Below are positions 7,230 through 13,669 of a stretch of DNA of 13,669 nt, in pieces. The translations under genes were made by a program, and so were the position numbers. The stretch lies in contig CAAGKW010000001.1 of assembly GCA_900770585.1 (NCBI GenBank), positions 1 to 13,669 on the forward strand. Direction: 5' to 3'. The number at the start of each line of letters is the position of its first letter. Within the stretch, counting starts at the first letter, position 1. The notes beneath the pieces were generated by a model. That model saw nothing but the letters and a program-made list of their open reading frames with translations, had not been told where the DNA came from and ran no database searches. Origin of the DNA: an uncultured Alistipes sp. (GTDB lineage Bacteria > Bacteroidota > Bacteroidia > Bacteroidales > Rikenellaceae).

Positions 7230-8099
7230 TTATTTAGCATTTGCCGATTGCAACGCGGCACGCTTCGGCGACGCAGCCTCGGCGGCCGCTTTGGCGGCCT
7301 TGCGCTCGGCCTCGACACGACGTTTCTCGGCACGACGGGCACGGCTCTCGCGCATACGTTCGAAGGCCGCAAACTCGCTCGCCTTGCCCACTCGATAGCC
7401 GTAACCGATGGTCATATAGATGTTGTCGATGGGCGAACGACGTGGCGTGGTCGCAAAGGGATTTTCGGGGCCGTCGGTGGCGTTGCCCGCATATTTGTTG
7501 GTGTTGCGCAGGATGTCGCCATAGCCGAAGTAGTAGCGCGCACCGATCGAAAATTCGTTACGCCCCGCCAGGTAGGCCGCACCGCCACCGCCCGCCAGGC
7601 CGTAGTTCCAGCGGTTGTCGCGCACCAGCTTGAAGTTGTAGGTGCCCGACGTGCCCTGCAACTCATTGACGTAGGTCGACGAGATGTTGTAGGCGAACGT
7701 AACCGCCAGGTCGATATAGACTCGCAGGCGGAAATCGGCCAAATAAAAGTGTGGTTGCCAGACGATTGGCACCAGCACCGAGTTGATATGGCGCGTATAT
7801 CGCAGAGCCTTTGTTTCGGGATTTTCCGACGAGAAATAGGGGTAATACGAGTAGCCGCGCTTCATAAATTCGATGTCGGCACCCACCGCACCGACAAATC
7901 GCTCGGCGGTGTAGTGACGCCACGTGACGCCGCCCGTATATCCGCCCCACATCATTCGCATCTCCTGCTTGGGGTAGAAACGCGCCGTCGACGCGCCCCA
8001 GCCGCCCTTGACTCCAAAGACGTGCTGAGCCTGTGCGGTGAGCGTGATGCCGATCACCGCCACGAGTGTCGTGAGTATGGTTATGATCCTCTGTTTCAT
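7230..8099 (-). CDS. Outer-membrane beta-barrel protein with basic tail
   Basis: The frame is open up to 8246, but the proper start is the ATG at 8097-8099, giving 289 residues. It begins MKQR, has a hydrophobic signal peptide ending AQAQ, and avoids overlap with the upstream gene. The body is made of alternating aromatic and polar strands (GGYTGGVTWRHY, FVGAVGADIEF, FSIGARYYFGYGD, YMTIGYGYRV) typical of small Bacteroidetes porin-like barrels. The oddity is the C-terminus: after the last strand at about residue 238 come about 51 residues rich in Ala, Arg, Lys and Glu, probably one long basic helix, where a barrel usually ends with an aromatic residue. Specific function is not recognised. It starts 4 nt after the Ig-like lipoprotein gene. 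Confidence 0.82.
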   Translation of the reverse strand: MKQRIITILTTLVAVIGITLTAQAQHVFGVKGGWGASTARFYPKQEMRMMWGGYTGGVTWRHYTAERFVGAVGADIEFMKRGYSYYPYFSSENPETKALRYTRHINSVLVPIVWQPHFYLADFRLRVYIDLAVTFAYNISSTYVNELQGTSGTYNFKLVRDNRWNYGLAGGGGAAYLAGRNEFSIGARYYFGYGDILRNTNKYAGNATDGPENPFATTPRRSPIDNIYMTIGYGYRVGKASEFAAFERMRESRARRAEKRRVEAERKAAKAAAEAASPKRAALQSANAK

Positions 8100-8103
8100 C
8101 TGT

Positions 8104-10155
8104 TTAGAAATTAAAGTTTGAGCCGAAACCGCCGAACGGATTGCTCGAATTGTTGCGTGTGCCCTCCTCTTTGCGGCGTTTCTCCTCCTCGCGTTTCTTG
8201 CGTTGTTCCTCGTAGAACTTGACCAAACGAACGCTCTCGCGCGCATCGAGCTGGCGGATCAGCGACTGCATCGTCACGGGGGCAAACATTCGGTTCATAT
8301 CGGCTACGATCTCGACATCCCAATTCATCTTGGTGGCAATCACCTCCTCGTCGCGCTCGTTGTGATAGATCTCGACACGCTCGGGCTGGCGGCTCTCGAT
8401 CAAGTTGCCACTATCCCAGCGACCGTTGCCGTTCACGTCCTCAACAATTCGCACATTGTATTCACCCTCAGTCACATAGCTGAACGTATGCGTACCCGTG
8501 CGGGCGTTACGGATCTGGTCGATCACCTTCTTGCCGTCCGAGCCCGTAAGTTGCAGAATGTAGGTGGCCGAGTCGCTCTTGCCACGCAGCTCGACGATCA
8601 CTTTGGCATACTTCTCGGCCGCCATCGTGGTCAGCTCCTTGCCGATCGAGTCGTTGGCATAGCCCGCAACATCGACAAAGGTCGAGTCGGGAATCACCAA
8701 TTTATATTTCAGTCCGTCGCCCCACTTGGTCATCAATCGCCAGCGACGCATATTGGTCGTGTCGCGCATCAGGGTGATCGGGACATTACGAGTCTGCTGC
8801 TTGTTGTCGATCTCGGCGAGCGTGATCGACGCGGTATCCAACTTCACCAGCGGATACTCGAACTCCAACTCCAAACCGCGCTCGGGGTTGATGTCGCCCG
8901 AGGTCGTGATGCGGTACGAGAAGGGGTTCTTCGCAGGGGGCGGAGTGTATTCGACGCCTGCCTCCTCGGCCTTTTTGCGTTCGCGCTCCTCGCGTTCGCG
9001 GGCACGCTCCTCCTCCTTGGTTTCGATCTTGCGCCACGGCAACATCAGCTGCTCGGTGGTGATATTGAGGGTGTTGGTGGTGTCGTGCTTCATATAGACG
9101 ATTCGACCGCGAATGGTGTCGGGCAGCTCTTCGGGCGCAACATTCAGCCACAACGACATCGTGTCGCGGCCCTCGGTCTGGTACTCCCAGATCACCTGCT
9201 CCGAGGCGATGCTATCCAAAATAATGCTGTCGATCTGCGGGCGTGGCGCACCGAAACGTAACACTGCCTGGTTGCTCTTGGGTCGCTCGAAGGCGGTCAG
9301 CATCTGACGTTTGAAGGTGCCATCCATAAACATTCGCATATAGAGCTGCGGCTCACCCGTCACGTAGCGACGCAGCGAGTCGTACCAAATGGCAAACTCC
9401 TGCATCTGGGCGGGGTTCTGCTCCTCCTCGACGAAACCCACAAGGTCCGTTCCCGGGTCGTACATCTGGTTGTCGTTCTTATCTTGGAACGCATAGATGC
9501 GGTAGGCGGTGGGCTTCAAGTTCTTAGCCAGGAAGATACCGTTGGTCTCGGCACGGGCAATGGCGTCGGGCTCTCGGCGCAACATCGTCGAATCGAACTC
9601 CGAGGTGCGCACCAACGTATCGAGTGCCAGCGAATCGGCACGATAGAAGTAGATGTAACTCTTCGCCACGCTATCCGACTTCTGTGCGTCGGCCGTATAA
9701 CCCGACATCCACATCGAGTCGATCTCCTCGCCCGTCGAGAAGACATACGAGAACGAGTGCAGGGGGTTACCCTCGTTGTTGTCGCGCAACGACGCACCGA
9801 AATTGAGCACGTAGGTCTGATCGTCGCGCAGGGTATCCTTGATGTCGATCAACACGCCGCGACCACGAATCGAGAGCGTCGGTTTGGTCTTCATTCGGGG
9901 CGATGTGAAGAACTCCTTATGTTGGTCTTTGAGCTGCACATACTCGTTGAACTCGACGAAGATACGCTTTGCAGCGAACTTTGTCGTATGGTTCTCGGGC
10001 GTAGCGACCATCAGCACGGGCGGAATCGTGTCGCGCGGGCCGCCCTGCGGGGTTGTGGTGTTGGCACAGCGCACCAGCATCGACGAGAGAAACAGCAACA
10101 GAATGGCTGTTTTCGCCGCCGTGCGGAGCGTTAGCGTCTTTTTCAGAAGAGTCAT
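8104..10155 (-). CDS. Ig-like (Big_5/SbsA-type) domain lipoprotein
   Basis: This 683-residue protein begins with a lipoprotein signal ending LVRC (Cys30), then ANTTTPQGGPRDTIPPV, the standard opening of a large Bacteroidetes lipoprotein family. Residues about 42-142 form one Ig-like domain of the Big_5/SbsA type. Residues about 375-405 are a charged K/E/R-rich stretch that could be a helix or coiled coil. A segment with NVRIVEDVNGNGRWDSGN near residue 595 resembles a carboxypeptidase-like or Cna-B-like fold with an acidic, perhaps calcium-binding, loop. The C-terminus has a second charged stretch and ends GGFGSNFNF. It is probably anchored in the outer membrane. The role is unknown, perhaps structural or in surface assembly. 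It sits between an unknown lipoprotein gene and the barrel gene. Confidence 0.85.
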   Translation of the reverse strand: MTLLKKTLTLRTAAKTAILLLFLSSMLVRCANTTTPQGGPRDTIPPVLMVATPENHTTKFAAKRIFVEFNEYVQLKDQHKEFFTSPRMKTKPTLSIRGRGVLIDIKDTLRDDQTYVLNFGASLRDNNEGNPLHSFSYVFSTGEEIDSMWMSGYTADAQKSDSVAKSYIYFYRADSLALDTLVRTSEFDSTMLRREPDAIARAETNGIFLAKNLKPTAYRIYAFQDKNDNQMYDPGTDLVGFVEEEQNPAQMQEFAIWYDSLRRYVTGEPQLYMRMFMDGTFKRQMLTAFERPKSNQAVLRFGAPRPQIDSIILDSIASEQVIWEYQTEGRDTMSLWLNVAPEELPDTIRGRIVYMKHDTTNTLNITTEQLMLPWRKIETKEEERAREREERERKKAEEAGVEYTPPPAKNPFSYRITTSGDINPERGLELEFEYPLVKLDTASITLAEIDNKQQTRNVPITLMRDTTNMRRWRLMTKWGDGLKYKLVIPDSTFVDVAGYANDSIGKELTTMAAEKYAKVIVELRGKSDSATYILQLTGSDGKKVIDQIRNARTGTHTFSYVTEGEYNVRIVEDVNGNGRWDSGNLIESRQPERVEIYHNERDEEVIATKMNWDVEIVADMNRMFAPVTMQSLIRQLDARESVRLVKFYEEQRKKREEEKRRKEEGTRNNSSNPFGGFGSNFNF

Positions 10156-10190
10156 CTTTCGAGTTTATACTTAACTACTTACGTTCGTTG

Positions 10191-10778
10191 TTAGTCAATC
10201 GGATCGGCGGGTGTGTATTGACCCTCGTTCGAGCCGTTGCCTTCGTCACCCTCGTCGGGTGTTTCGGGATCGGGTGTTTCGGGTACTTCGGGCGCAACGT
10301 ATGCCTCGTTGTTCATTCGCCACGGACCCTCGACATAGCGCTTCTTGGCCGACCACGGACGGAACGTGACGCTCACATAGAGGTCGGGCAGATTCTCCAC
10401 CACCTCGGTCATACGCCACGCAAAGAGTCGGTTCACGGGATCGACCACCACGATCGTCGCGGGCGTAGCCGTCAGCTGCAACACCACGACCGTATCCTGC
10501 TGCTCGGCACGCGCCATTGCGTCGGAGCGTTTCTCGCCCGTGGTCTTCGAGGTCAGCACCCCATTCAGCGCGTCCTCATACGAGGCGACGGTCCACTGCG
10601 TCGTGTCGGCCGCAAAGGCATAGGCGATCATCCCCTCGCCCTGCACCGCAACACCGCCCGACTCGGCCTGATAGTAGGGTCGGAGGTTGTAGCGACAATC
10701 CATCGTCACCTTCTTGAAACAGCCCGTCGCGGCGACCGCCAAAGCCGCCAAAGCTATGATTCTAAGCCATTTATTCAT
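10191..10778 (-). CDS. Uncharacterised lipoprotein, acidic Pro-rich tail
   Basis: The ATG at 10776-10778 is preferred over the TTG two codons upstream, giving 195 residues. The start codon lies across the folK stop region (8-nt overlap), so translation is probably coupled. A lipoprotein signal ends AATGC with Cys20. The middle part, with several beta-type strands and Ala/Val-rich turns, matches no family I recognise. A second Cys follows eight residues after the lipid site. The last 40 residues are rich in Pro, Glu, Asp and Gly (PEVPETPDPETPDEGDEG), a flexible acidic tail that may stick out from the membrane. It lies between folK and the Ig-like lipoprotein. Confidence 0.7.
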   Translation of the reverse strand: MNKWLRIIALAALAVAATGCFKKVTMDCRYNLRPYYQAESGGVAVQGEGMIAYAFAADTTQWTVASYEDALNGVLTSKTTGEKRSDAMARAEQQDTVVVLQLTATPATIVVVDPVNRLFAWRMTEVVENLPDLYVSVTFRPWSAKKRYVEGPWRMNNEAYVAPEVPETPDPETPDEGDEGNGSNEGQYTPADPID

Positions 10779-11289
10779 TTCCAATTACTTCACTTTCGTG
10801 TTTCGAGAGCAACTCCGCACGCAGCTCCTCCATCGTCTTGCCCGATACGGGGTGCTTGCGGCCCTTCATCAACTCGCACAGCGGAGCCAGCACGAAATCG
10901 CGCTCCTCGATCAGCGGGTGAGGAATAGTCAGTCGGGGCGACTCGATCACCAGATCGTCATAGAACAGAACGTCGATGTCGATCATACGCGACGAGTAGT
11001 GAGCACCCGTTTCGGCTTTGAGGCGGGTCTCCTCCTCGCGGTCGCGACCCAACTCGCGCTCGATGGCCTGAACTGCGTCCAGAACCTCGTCAGCCGACAG
11101 ATCGGTGTCGACTTCCAAAACCTGATTCGAGAACTCATCGTCCGACGAGAAACCCCACGGACGGCTCTTATAACGGTGCGAGCAGCGCAGCACGATACCC
11201 ACCTTATCGTTGATCATTCGTTGTGCGGTGCGCAGGCGCGACTTCACGTCGCCCAGGTTGCCGCCGGTAATTAATGTTACACGTGCCAT
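10771..11289 (-). CDS. folK: HPPK, folate biosynthesis pyrophosphokinase
   Basis: This is a 172-residue 2-amino-4-hydroxy-6-hydroxymethyldihydropteridine diphosphokinase. It transfers pyrophosphate from ATP to the pterin alcohol, the step before dihydropteroate synthase. Visible motifs: GGNLGD at 9-14 (the usual SLGSN[LM]GD region, here ITGGNLGD), SRPWGF at 42-47, F53/N55/Q56, IERELGR at 76-82, the metal-binding SRMIDIDVLF with Asp104 and Asp106, and IPHPLIEERDFVLAPL further on. The length fits the family. It starts 27 nt after the stop of holB and its end overlaps the next lipoprotein gene. Confidence 0.95.
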   Translation of the reverse strand: MARVTLITGGNLGDVKSRLRTAQRMINDKVGIVLRCSHRYKSRPWGFSSDDEFSNQVLEVDTDLSADEVLDAVQAIERELGRDREEETRLKAETGAHYSSRMIDIDVLFYDDLVIESPRLTIPHPLIEERDFVLAPLCELMKGRKHPVSGKTMEELRAELLSKHESEVIGNE

Positions 11290-11316
11290 ATTCGGTTGAA
11301 GTTTTAAGTTTTTTGT

Positions 11317-12459
11317 TTATAGTTTTACAATTAATTTGCTGATTGCCAATGCAAAATGTGTCGCCACGATCAACGGATTGCCATTCTGGACGATCTGTCC
11401 GCGGGCGGTCTCGATCTCGGCCACGAGAGCCTCGATGTTGTGGTTGCCCACAAAGGGTGCGAACTTCGAGCAGAATGTTGCCTCATCGGCCCATAGGTAG
11501 CTGATCTCGCCCATACCTGCGTTGAGCATATAGCTCTCGCGCAGCAGTCGGAGCGAGTCGCCAAAGAAGGCTATCTGGCGGTCGCGGGTCAGCGTCGCAA
11601 ACGACTCGGCCCAATCCAACAGGCCGAGGTGTTTGTTGCTGTAACTCAGGCGCATCAACGTGCAGAACATATCGAACGACGACGCCGACATCTGATCGCC
11701 ACCCTGCACCAGACGACGTGCCTCGATCAGGTCGCCACACGCCAGACGCGCCAACTGCTCGGCACGCTCGCGCTCCAAACCACTCTCGGCAACAAGTTGT
11801 GCGGTCAGGTCCTCGCTGTCGATACGTGGCACCGCCACCTCCTGCGTACGCGAGATGATGGTCGACAACAGTCGCTGGGGCTGGCTGCTAACCATCAGGA
11901 AGAGGGTCTTGTCCCACGGCTCTTCGAGGATTTTGAGCAGTGTGTTTGCCGCCTCGTTGTTCATCAGCTCGGGCAGCCACACCAGCACGATCTTATACTC
12001 ACCCTCGTAGCTCTTGTACGACAACGTGCGGATTATCTCGCCCGCATCGTGCACCGAAATGAGGGGTTTGAGCGTCTTACCCAGGTCGAGCTTATCGTTC
12101 CACATCGCCTCGTCGAAGTAGGCACCCGTAGCCGTGATCATCTCGCGCCACGGTTTGAGGAAATCGCCACTCATCATCTTCTCGCCCGACTTTTTGCCCT
12201 GCTTGTTGACCGGAAAAACAAAGTGCAAATCGGGGTGAACCAACTCAGCCATCTTGCGACACGACGGGCACTCGCCACACGAGTCGCCATCGTGGCGGTT
12301 GCTGCAATTGACATACTGAGCGTATGCCAATGCCATCGCAAACGCTCCGCCACCGCACTCACCCGTGAAGAGTTGAGCGTGGCTCACACGTCCCTGATCG
12401 ACCGCTCGACGCAATCGCTCCTTAATCTGGTCGTGTCCTATTACCTCCGAAAATCGCAT
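11317..12459 (-). CDS. holB: DNA polymerase III delta prime subunit
   Basis: This 380-residue clamp-loader subunit belongs to the AAA+ family and acts in loading the sliding clamp. The N-terminus has the expected VIGHDQIKERLRRAV and SHAQLFTGECGGGAF (26-40). The Walker A lysine is replaced (Ala39), as expected for a delta prime that does not hydrolyse ATP. Four cysteines at 52, 61, 64 and 67 form the zinc-binding module. LLKILEEPWDKTLFLMVSS followed by LLSTIISRTQ are the typical sensor and SRC-like region, here SRT. The start is the ATG 12457-12459. It is the first gene of the minus-strand run. No clear promoter was found between it and the hairpin repeats. Confidence 0.92.
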   Translation of the reverse strand: MRFSEVIGHDQIKERLRRAVDQGRVSHAQLFTGECGGGAFAMALAYAQYVNCSNRHDGDSCGECPSCRKMAELVHPDLHFVFPVNKQGKKSGEKMMSGDFLKPWREMITATGAYFDEAMWNDKLDLGKTLKPLISVHDAGEIIRTLSYKSYEGEYKIVLVWLPELMNNEAANTLLKILEEPWDKTLFLMVSSQPQRLLSTIISRTQEVAVPRIDSEDLTAQLVAESGLERERAEQLARLACGDLIEARRLVQGGDQMSASSFDMFCTLMRLSYSNKHLGLLDWAESFATLTRDRQIAFFGDSLRLLRESYMLNAGMGEISYLWADEATFCSKFAPFVGNHNIEALVAEIETARGQIVQNGNPLIVATHFALAISKLIVKL

Positions 12460-12503
12460 TTCCAGTCAGTTTTCTTTGTTTTTGTGTTCTCTGCTTCTAA
12501 CAC

Positions 12504-12599
12504 GCACCTTTGCGGGCTGGGGGGGTCGCCCGAAGGGCGAGCCCGCAAAGGTGCCCGCCATATGGGCGAGTTTTGCTGTTTAATTTGTTTCCACTAAAT
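12504..12599 (+). repeat. Bulged-hairpin intergenic repeat, copy 2
   Basis: Positions 12504-12517 (GCACCTTTGCGGGC) pair with 12541-12554 (GCCCGCAAAGGTGC), a 14-bp perfect stem. Positions 12518-12525 (TGGGGGGG) are the one-sided bulge, and 12526-12531 (TCGCCC) pair with 12535-12540 (GGGCGA) around a GAA loop. A weak second hairpin, CGCC (12556-12559) with GGCG (12565-12568), and a T-rich tail follow. The inner part matches copy 1, while the outer arms are unrelated in sequence. It is the first unit of a tandem pair with a period of about 96 nt. Confidence 0.8.
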
Positions 12600-12715
12600 C
12601 CAAGTTCGGCGGCTGCGGGGGTCGGCCTTCGGCTGAGGCGCTGAACTTGGGCAGTTTCCACAGAAACTGCCATTAATATTCTCAATCCAAAACCCGCAAT
12701 TCCAATAATTGTGGA
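12600..12715 (+). repeat. Bulged-hairpin intergenic repeat, copy 3
   Basis: CCAAGTTC (12600-12607) pairs with GAACTTGG (12643-12650), and the stem continues inward through GGCGGC/GGCGCT with one G-T pair and one G-G mismatch. The bulge is TGCGGGGG. The upper stem is TCGGCC with GGCTGA (one G-T pair) around a TTC loop. The second hairpin is GCAGTTTC (12651-12658) with GAAACTGC (12663-12670), loop CACA. The tail has TTAAT (12673-12677) and CCAAAACCC (12687-12695) as in copy 1. It ends next to the stop of the truncated Fic gene. This copy is the most diverged. Confidence 0.72.
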
Positions 12716-13669
12716 TTATTTCTCCTCTTCCTTCATCAGATCAATGAATACGGGCATAGCGTCTCTGACCGCATCGGGAGAAAGGGGTGTATGCTTAGAA
12801 CCACGAATGTAAACTTGTCCAGTTCTATATCCAATCAGGTCTGAAGGCTTGATGATACCGGCTACGATACAGGGTTGAAACATCTCAAAGTGCCAATTCT
12901 CAAAATTACGCCCGGCGATTTCTCCTGCATTGCCGTTCTGAATAATCTCCCTTACACTTTCCTTAACTTGCAGGAATGCCTGATAATACCCTCTTGCCGC
13001 TAATGCGTTCTTGCGTTCTGCATCTGTCTTATCATCCTTAGGATTCCATTCACCAGAACGCACTCGTTCTATAAGTCCTTCTGTAACTCTGTAACCCTCG
13101 ATTGACAGGGAGTGATAAGAGTCTCTAACATAGTTCTCGTCCATGTTACCAAGAACCTCCTCCAAGGATAATGTTGAATTAGCTGCCTTTGGATTCAATG
13201 CAAGAATCTGTTCTTTCATCTTCTTCCACATCAGGCGTAAGCGTATTGTATAGGGAGAAATGATACGACCACTTGCAAACGTGCTTTCCATTTTATCCTC
13301 AAAAGGGTCCTCGGGACGCAGATTGTGACCTATTCTTACCATATAGTCAAGGATTCTCTGAGCCATTTCCTCGCGCCCGACATTGCGAAGAGCACCAACC
13401 AATCTTGATGCTCTGGATGAATTTCCTTCATCTGCAACTTCCCTTAGTATTTCATCCGCACTACCAACCATCAAAAGACATGTACGTGCATTTACAGCAC
13501 TCTTCTTGAAGTACGTGGGAGTACAAAATGCCAAAGCTTCGGGCAGAGTGTACAATCTTAAACCATATCTTGGTTCGATGTACACCTGTCTGGGCATCGA
13601 GGCAGTGATGTCCAATAATGAGTCGCCATGTTTCAGCTGGATGATGTTATTACTGGCTTTTGTGGAACG
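12716..13669 (-). pseudogene. Fic family protein, catalytic end missing
   Basis: The frame is open from the window edge, so the 5' end is outside; 317 residues are visible. A TTG at 13615 is an in-frame alternative start but probably not the real one. Numbering from that TTG, residues 62-105 (EGNSSRASRLVGALRNVG, then HNLRPEDPF) and 121-230 match the N-terminal half of Fic proteins. S169-L-S-I-E173-G174 is the (S/T)xxxE(G/N) inhibitory motif. IGYRTGQVYIRGSKHTPLSP (261-280) is the start of the Fic core. The frame ends in LMKEEEK just where such proteins continue to HPFxxGNGR, so about 100 C-terminal residues with the catalytic His are absent. Complete Fic proteins transfer AMP or related groups to target proteins. 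GC content (about 42 percent in a sampled 60 nt) is far below the neighbouring operon, suggesting transfer. Confidence 0.8.

Noticed and set aside
8100..8246. Upstream extension of the barrel protein frame to 338 residues
   Set aside because: The extra 49 residues are Arg/Ala-rich, overlap the Ig-like lipoprotein gene, and would bury the signal peptide that starts at the ATG 8097-8099.
11317..12459. holB as a defective gene because the Walker A lysine is missing
   Set aside because: Delta prime subunits commonly lack a working Walker A; the zinc module and full length are present.
12504..12670. Hairpin repeats as a CRISPR array
   Set aside because: Only two tandem units, arms not conserved in sequence, no spacers of fixed length and no cas genes.
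12497..12685. Minus-strand 62-codon frame across repeat copies 2 and 3
   Set aside because: It runs through both hairpins, has no family signal and reads the repeat arms; explained by the structured repeats. It also does not restore the missing Fic C-terminus.
1..12715. Hairpin repeats as integron attC sites
   Set aside because: The arms vary as in attC, but the GTT/AAC core boxes at the ends are absent, the G-rich bulge is too large, and there is no integrase or cassette pattern.

Overview
The window looks like a chromosomal segment of a Bacteroidales bacterium, most likely Alistipes or another Rikenellaceae member. This is inferred from four things. The protein set is typical of the group (DUF4296 lipoprotein, Ig-like lipoprotein with the C...GGPRDTIPP start, M64 peptidase with leucine-rich repeats). 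Promoters fit the Bacteroidetes TTTG-N19/20-TAnnTTTG pattern, Shine-Dalgarno sequences are weak, and the core genes are GC-rich. No species can be named from sequence alone.

Layout. (1) Positions 1-149 hold a structured intergenic repeat: a hairpin with an 8-nt G-rich bulge, then a second small hairpin and an AT-rich tail. (2) Positions 150-2253, minus strand: cstA, a pyruvate/peptide transporter of the carbon-starvation family, overlaps by 20 nt a small TPR-like cytosolic protein. (3) Positions 2254-2855: intergenic region with a minus-strand cstA promoter, a plus-strand promoter ahead of a possible 50-residue cysteine-rich peptide, a tRNA-Thr(CGT) with its own promoter and a strong terminator, and a near-consensus promoter for the next gene. 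(4) Positions 2865-4721, plus strand: an AT-richer lipoprotein gene with LRR, a probable degenerate thioredoxin-like part and an M64 zinc peptidase domain. (5) Positions 4726-12459, minus strand: one closely packed, probably co-transcribed run of housekeeping and envelope genes, in the order holB, folK, an unknown lipoprotein, an Ig-like lipoprotein, an outer-membrane barrel protein, rbfA, a LolC/E-type permease and a DUF4296 lipoprotein. (6) Positions 12460-12715: two more tandem copies of the bulged hairpin repeat. (7) Positions 12716-13669, minus strand: a low-GC Fic-family gene that runs off the window at its 5' end. It stops just before the place where the catalytic HPFxxGNGR motif should be, close to the end of the repeat pair.

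How it fits together. The minus-strand run couples replication (delta prime), folate synthesis and ribosome maturation with envelope lipoproteins and a lipoprotein-release-type permease, an ordinary growth-linked cluster. The unusual material is at its edges. The three hairpin repeats keep their architecture while their arm sequences change completely. Two of them sit directly beside a truncated Fic gene. No CRISPR array, transposase, integrase or rRNA was found.
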